From assembly GCA_018701105.1 (NCBI GenBank), contig JABIWD010000050.1, positions 1 through 44,943 on the forward strand: a stretch of DNA of 44,943 nt. Reading direction: 5' to 3'. The DNA comes from Candidatus Uhrbacteria bacterium (lineage in GTDB: Bacteria; Patescibacteriota; Patescibacteriia; UBA9934; UBA11717). Position 1 is the first letter of the stretch, and each line of letters begins with the position of its first letter. Shown piece after piece: positions 24,060 to 31,826 of the stretch. The position numbers and the translations under genes are program-made. The notes below the pieces were generated by a model. That model ran no database searches, was not told where the DNA came from, and saw only the letters and a list, made by a program, of their open reading frames with translations.

Positions 24060-24986
24060 CTACTTCTTCCTCTTCTTGTCGTGATGCTTTTTATGAATCT
24101 CTCGCAGATGTTTATTCGTAACGTGAGTGTAGATCTGCGTCGTAGTGATAGATGCGTGTCCGAGCATTGCCTGCACGGACCGAATGTCGGCTCCACCTCG
24201 CAACAGATCGGTAGCAAACGTATGACGCATAGTGTGCGGAGACACTTTCTTCGTGATCCCAGCCTTTCTTGTATGCTTGTCGACGATGCGCTGGATCGAT
24301 CGCGGCGTGAGATTAAGATCATCTCTCTTTCCCTTAGCGCGATCATGACTCACAAACATGTGCGGCGACATGTCCTGTCTCTTTTTCAAATATTTTTTCA
24401 CCGCATCCCGGGCTCGTTCACTCACGAACACGATTCGGTTCTTTCCACCTTTACCAAGCACTGTAAACTCATCGCGATCCAAGTTTACGCTCTCGATCTC
24501 AAGCCGCGCAAGCTCGGAAACTCGCAACCCAGTAGAGAACAGCATCTCCAGTATCGCCGAATCTCGCAAACTCACGAGGTTGTCACCACCCTTGAGTGGG
24601 GAATCGAGTAGTCGGAGCAACTCTTCCTCCTCTAGAAACTCAACCTGTCGCTCTGGATGCTTAGCAAGCTCGATCTTTTCCGGTGCGAGCGTCTTAATGT
24701 CACGCTTCGCCAAGTATTTTAGAAACGATCGTAGCGCAATCAAGTGATAGTTCTGCGTAGTAACCTTTGGAGCCTCTCCATCCCTTCCTTTTACATTACG
24801 ATTCATCCAAAGGCGGAACTTCCGCACCATCTCAAGCGTAATAGCGCCTGGTGCCGGATGTTTTGCCCAATCAAAGAAACGGCGAAGATAAAAATCATAG
24901 TTTCGCAGAGTCCGCTGGCTACGACCTTTCTCAATCTCGAGATGCTCGAGAAACTCAGTCAAAAGTTTTTCAATCTTGTTGACCAT
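24060..24986 (-). CDS. XerC/XerD-type tyrosine recombinase
   Basis: 308 aa from ATG 24986 (MVNKIEKLLTEFLEHLEIEK). It has an N-terminal SAM-like core-binding domain followed by the catalytic domain with a full active site: Arg155 (STGLRVSELARL), Lys in LGKGGKNR (~179-182), His251-xx-Arg254 (PHTMRHTFAT), His277 (LGHASITTTQ) and Tyr286 (IYTHV). It probably resolves chromosome dimers at a dif site, and CPR genomes usually have a single Xer for this. A phage or island integrase is possible because a tRNA gene is adjacent, but the protein looks like housekeeping Xer and no att repeats are visible. I did not find a convincing dif site here. Confidence 0.9.
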   Translation of the reverse strand: MVNKIEKLLTEFLEHLEIEKGRSQRTLRNYDFYLRRFFDWAKHPAPGAITLEMVRKFRLWMNRNVKGRDGEAPKVTTQNYHLIALRSFLKYLAKRDIKTLAPEKIELAKHPERQVEFLEEEELLRLLDSPLKGGDNLVSLRDSAILEMLFSTGLRVSELARLEIESVNLDRDEFTVLGKGGKNRIVFVSERARDAVKKYLKKRQDMSPHMFVSHDRAKGKRDDLNLTPRSIQRIVDKHTRKAGITKKVSPHTMRHTFATDLLRGGADIRSVQAMLGHASITTTQIYTHVTNKHLREIHKKHHDKKRKK

Positions 24987-25011
24987 GCCGGTATTATACG
25001 CCACATGTGGT

Positions 25012-25048
25012 TAATTTCAAATGGGCAATTCGGCAAATTTCAAATGAA
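25012..25048. repeat. AT-rich AATTCGGC repeat
   Basis: GGGCAATTCGGCAAATTTC plus flanking AT-rich sequence, related to 18584-18702 and 34481-34511. Confidence 0.5.
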
Positions 25049-25158
25049 TTAATCAATGTTCCAATGAACCAACGGGCACGGTGGTTGTCAGACGATTGAC
25101 GACCCCTCTGTTTTATAGTAAGAAATCAGAAGGAAACCCAGGACAGCCAGGAGAGTAC

Positions 25159-25530
25159 ATGAGTAGACTCCACGACAACAAGATCGACTTTCTCGCAGAG
25201 TTTCACAGTGAGGTGGCGCTTAGCCGTGCAGGTGCCGTGCTGAGACGGCTCACATTCGGGCACGAGTTCGGGTTCTCGGTCTCTCGGCTTCGGAAAGATG
25301 CGCTCCTGATCGATCCAGCGATCCTGATCAACCGCTTTGGGACGATCGACCTCGGCAGTACACGTGAGGGCTTCTCGTTCAGCTACGTGGACTGCGGCAT
25401 TGAGGTCATCATCGACGATGTCGGTGGGAGGAACAGACTTCGCTTCATCGTCAAGGATGGCGACAAGGTCGTTGCAGACATCATCAACAAGAACGCCCAG
25501 GGTCGACAGACCTGGGAGCACGTCACCTGA
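25159..25530 (+). CDS. GC-rich orphan, 123 aa, unknown function
   Basis: 123 aa from ATG 25159, with CAGGAGAG three bases upstream; the longer frame has no ribosome site. The sequence suggests a small alpha/beta protein: a helical start ([19 protein letters not shown]), then strands ([55 protein letters not shown]). No catalytic motif, signal peptide or membrane segment is visible. It is GC-rich with CGC/CGG/CGT arginines and has its own strong terminator. A TTGACG at about 25096 may be a -35 box, but the -10 spacing is poor. I recognise no family. Confidence 0.65.
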   Translation: MSRLHDNKIDFLAEFHSEVALSRAGAVLRRLTFGHEFGFSVSRLRKDALLIDPAILINRFGTIDLGSTREGFSFSYVDCGIEVIIDDVGGRNRLRFIVKDGDKVVADIINKNAQGRQTWEHVT

Positions 25531-25539
25531 CAACCACGC

Positions 25540-25572
25540 ACCGCGCCAGGACTCTGGCGCGGGCGTTTTATT
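25540..25572 (+). terminator. Terminator of the 123-aa orphan
   Basis: CGCGCCAG-gact-CTGGCGCG then GGCGTTTTATTTTC. Confidence 0.88.
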
Positions 25573-25599
25573 TTCGTTGCTGGTATCGACCCAGAATGG

Positions 25600-25628
25600 T
25601 TGACAAAAAACCCTCTTTCCTGTATATT
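25600..25628 (+). promoter_or_regulatory. Promoter of rpsO
   Basis: TTGACA, exactly 17 bases, TATATT. The leader to the rpsO start is about 70 bases. Confidence 0.85.
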
Positions 25629-25706
25629 TTCAGCATTAATACCGCCGATGCCTCGGTTGTCCGCTCACTCCTGACGGCTACTTGGACATCGCATAACGAC
25701 AGAACT

Positions 25707-25970
25707 ATGCTTTCAAAGAAGCAAAAGGAGAATATTATTGCAAAGTACGCGACTCACAAGAGTGATACCGGTTCACCTCAGGTGCAGATCGCCATTTTAA
25801 CGGCCGAGGTCACTGACCTTACCGGGCACTTGCGCACACACAAGAAAGATCACTCATCACGACGTGGTCTTATCCGAAAGGTTAACGAGCGACGACGATT
25901 GCTCCAGTACCTTGAGCGTGAAGACAAGAAAGCCTACAAGAAGTTGAAAGAAGCTTTGAAATTGAAATAA
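25707..25970 (+). CDS. rpsO: 30S ribosomal protein S15
   Basis: 87 aa. Characteristic S15 blocks are visible: [38 protein letters not shown] and [19 protein letters not shown]15 binds the central domain of 16S rRNA and is usually next to pnp, as here with one gene between. There is no clear Shine-Dalgarno sequence (ACGACAGAACT before ATG). The ~70-base leader could bind S15 for autoregulation as in other bacteria, though I could not define the fold. A terminator follows directly. Confidence 0.96.
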   Translation: MLSKKQKENIIAKYATHKSDTGSPQVQIAILTAEVTDLTGHLRTHKKDHSSRRGLIRKVNERRRLLQYLEREDKKAYKKLKEALKLK

Positions 25971-25993
25971 ATCCCCTTTGGGGATTTATTGGT
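25965..25993 (+). terminator. Terminator of rpsO
   Basis: AATAAATCCCC-ttt-GGGGATTTATT, with only a short T run after it; could also act as an RNA-stabilising hairpin. Confidence 0.7.
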
Positions 25994-26050
25994 TCCATTT
26001 AAGAACCGCAAATTTTTGCTCGAACTACGAGCACGAACATTAAATTATTT

Positions 26051-26890
26051 ATGATTGACTATAAGAACCAACGCGTTGGTGTGTTTATAGATGTACAGAA
26101 CATGTATTACACAGCGCGCAATTTATACAATCGCAAGGTAAACTTTGGAAACATTGTTAAGAAAGCCGTCGGAGAACGACAGCTTATCCGAGCGATTGCT
26201 TATGTGGTGTCAACAAAGACGGGAGAAAATCAACCGTTTTTCGACGCCCTTGCCAATATTGGCATCGAGACAAAGGAGAAAGAACTAATGGAGTACTACG
26301 GTGGTCAAAAGAAAGCTGACTGGGATGTCGGTATCACCGTGGATGCGATTCGAATGAGCGAAAGCTTGGACGTTATCGTATTGGTATCCGGAGACGGAGA
26401 CTACATTCCACTAGTTGACTACTTAAAGAGTAGAGGGAAGATTGTAGAGGTGGTTTCATTCCGCGAGACAACGTCAACGCGACTTGTTGAGGCGATTGGA
26501 ACAGAACACTACACAAACTTGTCAGAGAACAAGCGTGGATTCCTAATTGGATCTAGAGCATCTGGCGCAAAAGCAGCTGCCAATGCGGCATCAAAGTCGA
26601 AGGATATTTCTAATATCATTGATGGTCAGGAGAAGACTGATGACAAACCTAAGGCTCGTCCAGCTCGCAAGCCTGCAGCTCGAAAACCTGTAGCAAAACC
26701 TGCTACAAAGTCGAGTGCCCGAAAACCTGCAGCTCGCAGCGCAAAACCAAAGGCTCGAACTGCAAAACCTGCAGCTCGAAAACCTGCGGCATCGACAAGA
26801 CGAAATAAACCACTTCGAAAAAACGTCCGCACAGCCCGAAAGGGTAACGATGAAGGAATGTCGGACAACGAACGTGCGTTGAATAACTAG
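26051..26890 (+). CDS. NYN-domain (LabA/DUF88-like) predicted RNase with basic tail
   Basis: 279 aa. Residues 1-~165 are a NYN/PIN-like domain: VGVFIDVQNMYYTARNLY carries the first acidic residue, KADWDVGITVDAIRM the second cluster and IVLVSGDGDYIPLVDYLKSRG the third, as in LabA/DUF88 proteins predicted to be metal-dependent RNases. Residues ~190-270 are a low-complexity basic tail built from repeats of ARKPAARKP, AKPATKSS and KARTAKPA, like histone-H1-style or RNA-binding tails. It lies between rpsO and pnp, consistent with RNA turnover. A TGCTCG-aacta-CGAGCA hairpin precedes the gene. No Shine-Dalgarno sequence is evident. Confidence 0.88.
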   Translation: MIDYKNQRVGVFIDVQNMYYTARNLYNRKVNFGNIVKKAVGERQLIRAIAYVVSTKTGENQPFFDALANIGIETKEKELMEYYGGQKKADWDVGITVDAIRMSESLDVIVLVSGDGDYIPLVDYLKSRGKIVEVVSFRETTSTRLVEAIGTEHYTNLSENKRGFLIGSRASGAKAAANAASKSKDISNIIDGQEKTDDKPKARPARKPAARKPVAKPATKSSARKPAARSAKPKARTAKPAARKPAASTRRNKPLRKNVRTARKGNDEGMSDNERALNN

Positions 26891-26904
26891 GATTTAGGCA
26901 AGGA

Positions 26905-26930
26905 GGTTCAAGGATACCGGTACTTGAACC
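26905..26930 (+). promoter_or_regulatory. pnp leader hairpin 1
   Basis: GGTTCAAG / CTTGAACC, eight pairs around a 10-base loop that includes TACCGGTA. No T tract, so more likely a leader structure than a terminator. Confidence 0.6.
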
Positions 26931-26952
26931 CCTGATCGTAAATCTTAATTCA

Positions 26953-27009
26953 GCTGGCGATTAGACAATGAGACCTCAAAGAATTGAGCTCTTGAGTCTG
27001 ATTGCCAGC
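26953..27009 (+). promoter_or_regulatory. pnp leader hairpin 2 (long)
   Basis: GCTGGC (26953-26958) pairs with GCCAGC (27004-27009), with inner pairs between AGAC and GTCT and between CTCAA and TTGAG. It ends 14 bases before the pnp start. In E. coli a comparable RNase III-cut leader stem mediates pnp autoregulation. Confidence 0.6.
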
Positions 27010-27023
27010 GAGCAATATACACT

Positions 27024-29252
27024 ATGGACGTAAAGACGTTCGAGACAGAGTGGGGTGGCCGCACTCTTAAAATTGAGACAGGCCGATTTGCGCATCAGGC
27101 AGATGCGTCTTGTACCGTGACGTATGGCGATACCGTCGTACTCGCAACAGCGGTTATGTCTAAGGAGCAGCGCCCAGGCATGCACTTCTTCCCACTTATG
27201 GTGGAGTTTGAGGAAAAGTACTACGCTGCAGGAAAAATTAAGGGATCCCGCTTCATCAAGAAGGAAGGGCGCCCATCCGACCAGGCAGTTTTGGCTGGAC
27301 GAATGATCGACCGAGGTATTCGTCCGCTTTTTGATAACTCAATGCGAAACGACATACAGGTAATCACATCTGTATTGTCTTTCGACGCTGAGAACGACGC
27401 GGACGTACTCGCCATCACGGCAGCAGCATGTGTCTTGCACATGTCGCACATCCCTTGGAATGGTCCTATCGCAGGATCACGAGTTGGACGCATTAACGAC
27501 GAGTTTGTTTTGAACCCAACCTACGCACAGCGTGAGGAGAGTTCAATGGACCTTGTTGTTTCAGGAACACCTGAGCGACTACTCATGATCGAGTCAGACT
27601 CAAAGATCATGGGAGACGAAATCATGGGAGACGCTATTGACTTCGGTCTAAAGGCGCTTGCACCTGTGATTGAGCTACTCGAGCAGGTACGCAAAGAAGT
27701 TGGATCAGAAAAGACTGACCCAGCGTCGTTGACTAACGTGTCAGACGAGGACAAGGCAACTCGCGCAAAGGTAGAAGAGCTTTCAAAGCCTCTTATCGCT
27801 GCGGGTACAGAGAAATATTTCTTTGGTGAGCCTCTAGCACGAAAAGTTGATCGAAACGTTGGACGTGCAAACATCAAAGCCGACCTTGTAGCTGCTCTTA
27901 TCGACCAGGGAGTCGAGGAAGAGAACACAAAGTACGGAACAGACATGATTTATAGCGAAGTTGAGAATGTTATCTCAGCACAGATCCTAGAAAATGACCG
28001 ACGAGTTGATGGACGAGCCCTACTCGACGTTCGAACAATCAATGCAGACACAGGTTTGCTACCACGAACACATGGTTCAGCGTTGTTCGCACGTGGAGAG
28101 ACACAGATCCTTTCAACTGTAACTTTGGCAGGACCTGGAGCGCAGCAGATCATTGATACCATGGAAATGGACATCAAGATCCGCTACATGCACCACTATT
28201 CTTTCCCTCCTTTCTCTGTTGGTGAAGCAAAACCAATGCGAGGACCGGGACGACGAGAGATTGGACACGGTGCGCTTGCAGAGAAGGCATTGATCCCAGT
28301 GCTTCCTCCAGCAGCAGAGTTCCCATACACAATGCGTGTAACATCAGAGACGATGGGATCTAATGGATCAAGCTCAATGAGCTCGGTGTGTGGATCAACT
28401 CTCTCATTGATGGACGCAGGTGTACCAATTACAGCGCCAGTTGCTGGTGTTGCTATCGGACTTGCATCAACTCCTTCAATGGACAAGTGGAAAGTGTTCA
28501 CAGACTTGCAGGATCTTGAGGACGGAAAGGGAGGAATGGACTTCAAGGTTGCAGGAACACGAGAAGGTGTTACAGCAATGCAACTCGACACAAAGACAGA
28601 CGGAATCAGCATGGAAATTGTGCGAGAGGCGTTGTCACAGGGGAAAGCTTGTCGAAACAAGATCCTCGATGTGATCGAAGCCGAGATCAAGGAGCCACGA
28701 GCAGACCTTTCAAAGTACGCTCCACGTATCAAGGCAATCCAGATCAACCCAGATAGAATTCGAGACGTTATCGGACCTGGTGGAAAGATGATCAACGAGA
28801 TCATTGCAGAGACTGGAGTAGATATCGATATTGAAGACGACGGAACAGTTACCATCACATCAGCTGCAGCTGACGGAATGCAGGAAGCTATCACTTGGAT
28901 CCAGTCTCTTGTTGAAGAGGTGGAGGTTGGTAAGACATACAAAGGAAAGGTGACGCGACTCATGGACTTTGGAGCGTTCGTAGAGATTCTTCCAAAGCAG
29001 GAGGGACTCGTGCACGTTTCAGAGCTTGCGCCTTGGCGTGTTGAGAAGGTTGCGGACATCGTGAAGGAAGGGCAGGAGATCTTTGTTAAGGTAATGGAGA
29101 TTGATTCAATGGGACGAGTTAACTTGTCTATGAAGAAGGCAGAGGGTAATGTGTACCCAGAGAAGCCTGCTAGTGCTAGCAAGCCAACAGGCAGTGGCGC
29201 GCGTGATTCAAAGGGACCTCACAAGCCACGACCTCGACCAGACAAGAAATAA
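27024..29252 (+). CDS. pnp: Polyribonucleotide nucleotidyltransferase (PNPase)
   Basis: 742 aa, full length. First RNase PH domain from residue ~5 (GRTLKIETGRFAHQADAS, YGDTVVLATAV, KGSRFIKKEGRPSDQAVLAG), helical linker (~210-320), second RNase PH domain (RRVDGRALLDVRTINADTG, LFARGETQILSTVTLAG, PMRGPGRREIGHGALAEKAL), KH domain (IRDVIGPGGKMINEI, ~590) and S1 domain (GKVTRLMDFGAFVEILPKQE, ~640). The tail is basic and Pro-rich. It degrades RNA 3'-5' phosphorolytically as a trimer. The start codon has no Shine-Dalgarno sequence and is preceded by two hairpins, suggesting autoregulation. Arginine codons are mostly CGA. Confidence 0.97.
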   Translation: MDVKTFETEWGGRTLKIETGRFAHQADASCTVTYGDTVVLATAVMSKEQRPGMHFFPLMVEFEEKYYAAGKIKGSRFIKKEGRPSDQAVLAGRMIDRGIRPLFDNSMRNDIQVITSVLSFDAENDADVLAITAAACVLHMSHIPWNGPIAGSRVGRINDEFVLNPTYAQREESSMDLVVSGTPERLLMIESDSKIMGDEIMGDAIDFGLKALAPVIELLEQVRKEVGSEKTDPASLTNVSDEDKATRAKVEELSKPLIAAGTEKYFFGEPLARKVDRNVGRANIKADLVAALIDQGVEEENTKYGTDMIYSEVENVISAQILENDRRVDGRALLDVRTINADTGLLPRTHGSALFARGETQILSTVTLAGPGAQQIIDTMEMDIKIRYMHHYSFPPFSVGEAKPMRGPGRREIGHGALAEKALIPVLPPAAEFPYTMRVTSETMGSNGSSSMSSVCGSTLSLMDAGVPITAPVAGVAIGLASTPSMDKWKVFTDLQDLEDGKGGMDFKVAGTREGVTAMQLDTKTDGISMEIVREALSQGKACRNKILDVIEAEIKEPRADLSKYAPRIKAIQINPDRIRDVIGPGGKMINEIIAETGVDIDIEDDGTVTITSAAADGMQEAITWIQSLVEEVEVGKTYKGKVTRLMDFGAFVEILPKQEGLVHVSELAPWRVEKVADIVKEGQEIFVKVMEIDSMGRVNLSMKKAEGNVYPEKPASASKPTGSGARDSKGPHKPRPRPDKK

Positions 29253-29270
29253 AAGCTGATAACAGCAACG

Positions 29271-30344
29271 ATGTACTCACAACAAGTACAAACACAGATT
29301 CACACAACAGCCCGGCCAACCATTGCCCGGGCTGTTGTTGGTTTTGTGACGATAGCAGTATTTTTTACACTAGCCGCGCAATGGGCGAACACTTCGCTCG
29401 CTAACCAGTCAGGAGGCGTAGCGTCAGGCACTAAGCTCGGAAACAATGTGGTTGCAGTCGTTAGCCTATATGACAGGGCACAAGACCATTCTTTTTTAAA
29501 TCGCACAAAGGCCCACTTGCTTATAGATAAGGAGGCGCGCACTATTGGTCTGTTCGATGATGGCGAGATCGTCGAGATCGGTGACGACGAGCTCGCTGAG
29601 TACATTACAGATCGATCACGCCCACACGGCTGGTTCATGCCGGGCACACTTGGCGTTATTCACTTTCGAGATGACTCAGGACAAATAAGAAGCTCGAGGC
29701 TGTCCGGTGGCGACAATCAGCTAACCTTGGCGGATCGGAACTCGCAGGATGCGATCTCGAGCTTGATCCCGGAGAACGCAATGTATGGAGCGCACCTCGA
29801 ATGCGGTGATGAATGCCCTAAGGTTAGCGTCCATGATATCGAGATGCAGATTCCGCAGAGCTTACGGGGATCAGACTTCTTCTCTATCAATGTAGATAAG
29901 GACATGGAGTCACTCTTTGTAATAGATGAGAAGCTTTCACAATTTCAGGAAATAGAGGACTTTGCACGCAAGATAATCTCACGATCGCAGCCAGAGGTGC
30001 GAGAGCGCACGTTATCTGACGGTGTTGTTATCAGTGAGCTTGTTCCTGGGAGCAACCTTGCCACCGAACAACACGGCGGTGTAACGCAGTACGGGAGTAC
30101 AGATGCTGCCCTATACATGTTTGGAGCAATAAAGAACAACGGTATTACCCGATACCTGAGCTCAACAAACAGCATCTTTAGTGACGACGGTTCATTGTCC
30201 ACGCTGTCGTGGACAAACAAAGTTTGTGATGTAAAGCCGTCTTACTTCTTTGCATTAAGTTTTTCCGCAACCTTCGCAGAGAATCCAAAGGCGCCACTGT
30301 ATGTAGCACGGTCACGCGATGGATGGAGAATTTGCGAGCGTTAG
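29271..30344 (+). CDS. Membrane-anchored protein of unknown function downstream of pnp
   Basis: 357 aa. One N-terminal membrane segment (RAVVGFVTIAVFFTLAAQWA) follows a short polar start, so most of the protein is probably extracytoplasmic. The rest shows alternating short beta and polar segments (HLLIDKEARTIGLFDDGEI, PGTLGVIHFRDDSGQIRSS, ALYMFGAIKNNGITRYLSS) and four Cys (two in LECGDECPK) but no motif I recognise. It starts 18 bases after the pnp stop. A strong hairpin, AACAGCCCGG with CCGGGCTGTT, sits at 29305-29336 inside its first 25 codons and could attenuate transcription after pnp. Confidence 0.75.
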   Translation: MYSQQVQTQIHTTARPTIARAVVGFVTIAVFFTLAAQWANTSLANQSGGVASGTKLGNNVVAVVSLYDRAQDHSFLNRTKAHLLIDKEARTIGLFDDGEIVEIGDDELAEYITDRSRPHGWFMPGTLGVIHFRDDSGQIRSSRLSGGDNQLTLADRNSQDAISSLIPENAMYGAHLECGDECPKVSVHDIEMQIPQSLRGSDFFSINVDKDMESLFVIDEKLSQFQEIEDFARKIISRSQPEVRERTLSDGVVISELVPGSNLATEQHGGVTQYGSTDAALYMFGAIKNNGITRYLSSTNSIFSDDGSLSTLSWTNKVCDVKPSYFFALSFSATFAENPKAPLYVARSRDGWRICER

Positions 30345-30360
30345 TACACGGTGATCAGTT

Positions 30361-30417
30361 TGTGGATAAGCTGATGATAACTGTGTACAAATGTGGATAA
30401 CAGTATGGTTATCCACA
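30361..30417. other. Cluster of three consensus DnaA boxes
   Basis: TGTGGATAA at 30361-30369 and 30392-30400, and TTATCCACA at 30409-30417: all three are perfect 9/9 matches to the DnaA box TTATCCACA. The last two form an inverted repeat, 10 pairs around a 6-base loop. They lie in a gene-free stretch between 30344 and 30968, about 6 kb from dnaA. Confidence 0.75.
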
Positions 30418-30480
30418 CAGCAGCTTACCCGCATAATTGTTCACGTCGATTTTTTCGCTAGTTTTAGTGACCTTTCGGTG

Positions 30481-30509
30481 TTGACATTTCGTGTTCAGAG
30501 TGCTATTAT
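30481..30509 (+). promoter_or_regulatory. Promoter of the ~390-nt RNA
   Basis: TTGACA, exactly 17 bases, TATTAT. Predicted start near 30516. Confidence 0.8.
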
Positions 30510-30515
30510 ATCTGT

Positions 30516-30909
30516 GTACCCTTCAACGTTCATTTCAAAACCCCTACCACGGGGGTGTGCAACGAAGAAGATGCGATCGGGTACTCGCTCTTGGTTACAT
30601 ACCTCTCCTCGCTACTGTTCTACTTTAGAACACAAAAACAAAAAATCGCGGGATTTAAAAAGCCACGGCGATCCTCAAAAAAGTTGGTGCATAAAGCTCT
30701 GACGTAGAGGTAAGCCATAGAATGGTGACGAGGGAGTAGACTCTTCCGGCATGCAAGTCGTTAGAGAGCCGAGTTTAGTAGATAGATCCATGTCTGTTGA
30801 ACCCGGTTCTCTTCAACCTCTTCTGCGAGCCGGTCTTCTTAGGCCGACACAACAGCATTTCATTCGCAAAAGCAAGGAAATCGCTCTGGTGCCGGCCTTT
30901 TCTTTTCCC
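30516..30909 (+). ncRNA. Candidate long structured RNA (~390 nt) of unknown class
   Basis: A strong promoter at 30481 and a GGCCG...CGGCC plus TTTTCTTTT end near 30893-30909 define a transcript separate from the dksA-like gene, which has its own promoter at 30921. Hairpins seen: CCCC-taccacg-GGGG (~30541), GCTCTGACGTAGAG (~30696), GAGTAGACTC (~30739), CGGC...GCCG (~30749) and GTTGAA...TTCAAC (~30797). The words GGGAGTAG, AGAGAGCCG and the terminal TGGTGCCGG loosely recall T-box leaders, but no synthetase gene follows and the spacing is wrong. RNase P and tmRNA signatures are absent. In its first 190 bases a GTG-start frame could encode ~50 aa with one hydrophobic segment (IGYSLLVTYLSSLLFYF) and a basic tail; it lacks a good ribosome site. 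Confidence 0.5.
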
Positions 30910-30920
30910 TGGTTTTCCAC

Positions 30921-30949
30921 TTGACTATTAGGGTTCTGACTGTTAGAGT
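30921..30949 (+). promoter_or_regulatory. Promoter of the dksA-like/lspA/comM group
   Basis: TTGACT, 17-base spacer, TAGAGT. The start codon at 30969 is about 12 bases past the predicted start site, so the leader is very short. Confidence 0.65.
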
Positions 30950-30968
30950 ATTGAAATCAAAGACGCAT

Positions 30969-31346
30969 ATGAAAAAGACTTTTTTGAAAAAAATGACCAC
31001 CCGACTTACTGCTGAACGCGAGAAAATCGCGGCTGAGTTAGGTAAGATCGGAAAAAAGGATCAGAACTCCAAGGATGGCGCTGATTGGAAGGCGACTTAC
31101 TCCGATGTTGGGTCAGATACTGCTGAAGATGCCTACGAAGTTGATCGCTACGGAACGAACTTGAGCATCGTCAGCGAGCTTGAGAAATCTCTGCGTGATA
31201 TAGACAAAGCACTCGCAAGTATAGAGAAGGGTAACTACGGAACGTGCAAGTACTGTGAAGAAGAAATCCAAGAAGCACGACTAGAAGCACGACCGGACTC
31301 GTCATCGTGCATTAAGTGTAAAAAGACTTTCACAAAAGAAGCATGA
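30969..31346 (+). CDS. TraR/DksA-type zinc-finger protein
   Basis: 125 aa from ATG 30969. A helical coiled-coil N-terminal half (KKMTTRLTAEREKIAAELGKI; DVGSDTAEDAYEVDRYGTN; SELEKSLRDIDKALASIEKGNYG) is followed by a C4 zinc finger: CKYC at ~100-103 and CIKC at ~119-122 around EEEIQEARLEARPDSSS. DksA-like proteins enter the RNA polymerase secondary channel and tune promoter use, often with ppGpp. The tip acidic pair typical of DksA is not obvious, so a shorter YocK/TraR-like role is possible. Its TGA overlaps the lspA ATG (ATGA). Confidence 0.9.
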   Translation: MKKTFLKKMTTRLTAEREKIAAELGKIGKKDQNSKDGADWKATYSDVGSDTAEDAYEVDRYGTNLSIVSELEKSLRDIDKALASIEKGNYGTCKYCEEEIQEARLEARPDSSSCIKCKKTFTKEA

Positions 31347-31789
31347 TACACAAGCAAACAGCTTTTGTCGGCGCGCTAGCGATAATCCTCACCATCGCTG
31401 ACACGGCTGCAAAACTAGTTGCAATCCAAATACTCCCTGAAAACGGGAGTATTCCTGTACTGGGGAAGATAGTTGGATTACAGCTACATAAAAATGAGGG
31501 CATCGTAGCTAACATCGCGGTGCCGATGCCTATCATCGTGATCCTTACGTTCGCGATACTTGGCGCGCTCATCTACTGGCTCAACCTCGCCTGGAAGAAG
31601 AATGAGCGGTGGGTGGTCGCGAGTCTGCTTGTACTGATCCTAGGTGCAGCAGGAAACCTCGTCGACAGAATCGCGCATGGCTTCACCACTGACTACATCA
31701 TCCTGTTCGGTCGATCAGTGATAAACCTCGCAGATATCATGATCGTACTCGGAGTAGTCGGCCTCCTTACATCTCCAACGAAGAAATAA
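31343..31789 (+). CDS. lspA: Lipoprotein signal peptidase
   Basis: 148 aa with about four membrane helices. The catalytic aspartates sit in GAAGNLVDRIAHG and SVINLADIMIVLG, and the LQLHKNEGIVANI segment corresponds to the conserved NxGxAF-like block, here degenerate. LspA cuts the signal peptide of diacylglyceryl prolipoproteins in the membrane. No lgt is in the window. It is translationally coupled to the dksA-like gene and ends in a terminator just before comM. Confidence 0.93.
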   Translation: MIHKQTAFVGALAIILTIADTAAKLVAIQILPENGSIPVLGKIVGLQLHKNEGIVANIAVPMPIIVILTFAILGALIYWLNLAWKKNERWVVASLLVLILGAAGNLVDRIAHGFTTDYIILFGRSVINLADIMIVLGVVGLLTSPTKK

Positions 31790-31792
31790 AGC

Positions 31793-31822
31793 CTCCCATT
31801 GATTATTCATGGGAGTTTTTGT
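31793..31822 (+). terminator. Terminator between lspA and comM
   Basis: CTCCCAT-tgattattc-ATGGGAG then TTTTTG, ending only a few bases before the comM start; it may act as partial attenuation. Confidence 0.75.
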
Positions 31823-31826
31823 TTAT

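Noticed and set aside
23896-24986. Integrated island at tRNA-Arg with the Xer gene as its integrase
   Set aside because: No repeated tRNA 3' end was seen, and the protein looks like a housekeeping Xer recombinase followed by core genes.
30516-30909. RNase P RNA or tmRNA at 30.5 kb
   Set aside because: No GAGGAAAGTC-type or AGANNNAT-type RNase P cores, and no tRNA-like end with CCA or tag ORF ending as in tmRNA.
30516-30909. T-box riboswitch
   Set aside because: Some words are similar, but the T-box core is not a good match, domain spacing is wrong and the downstream gene is not a synthetase or amino-acid gene.
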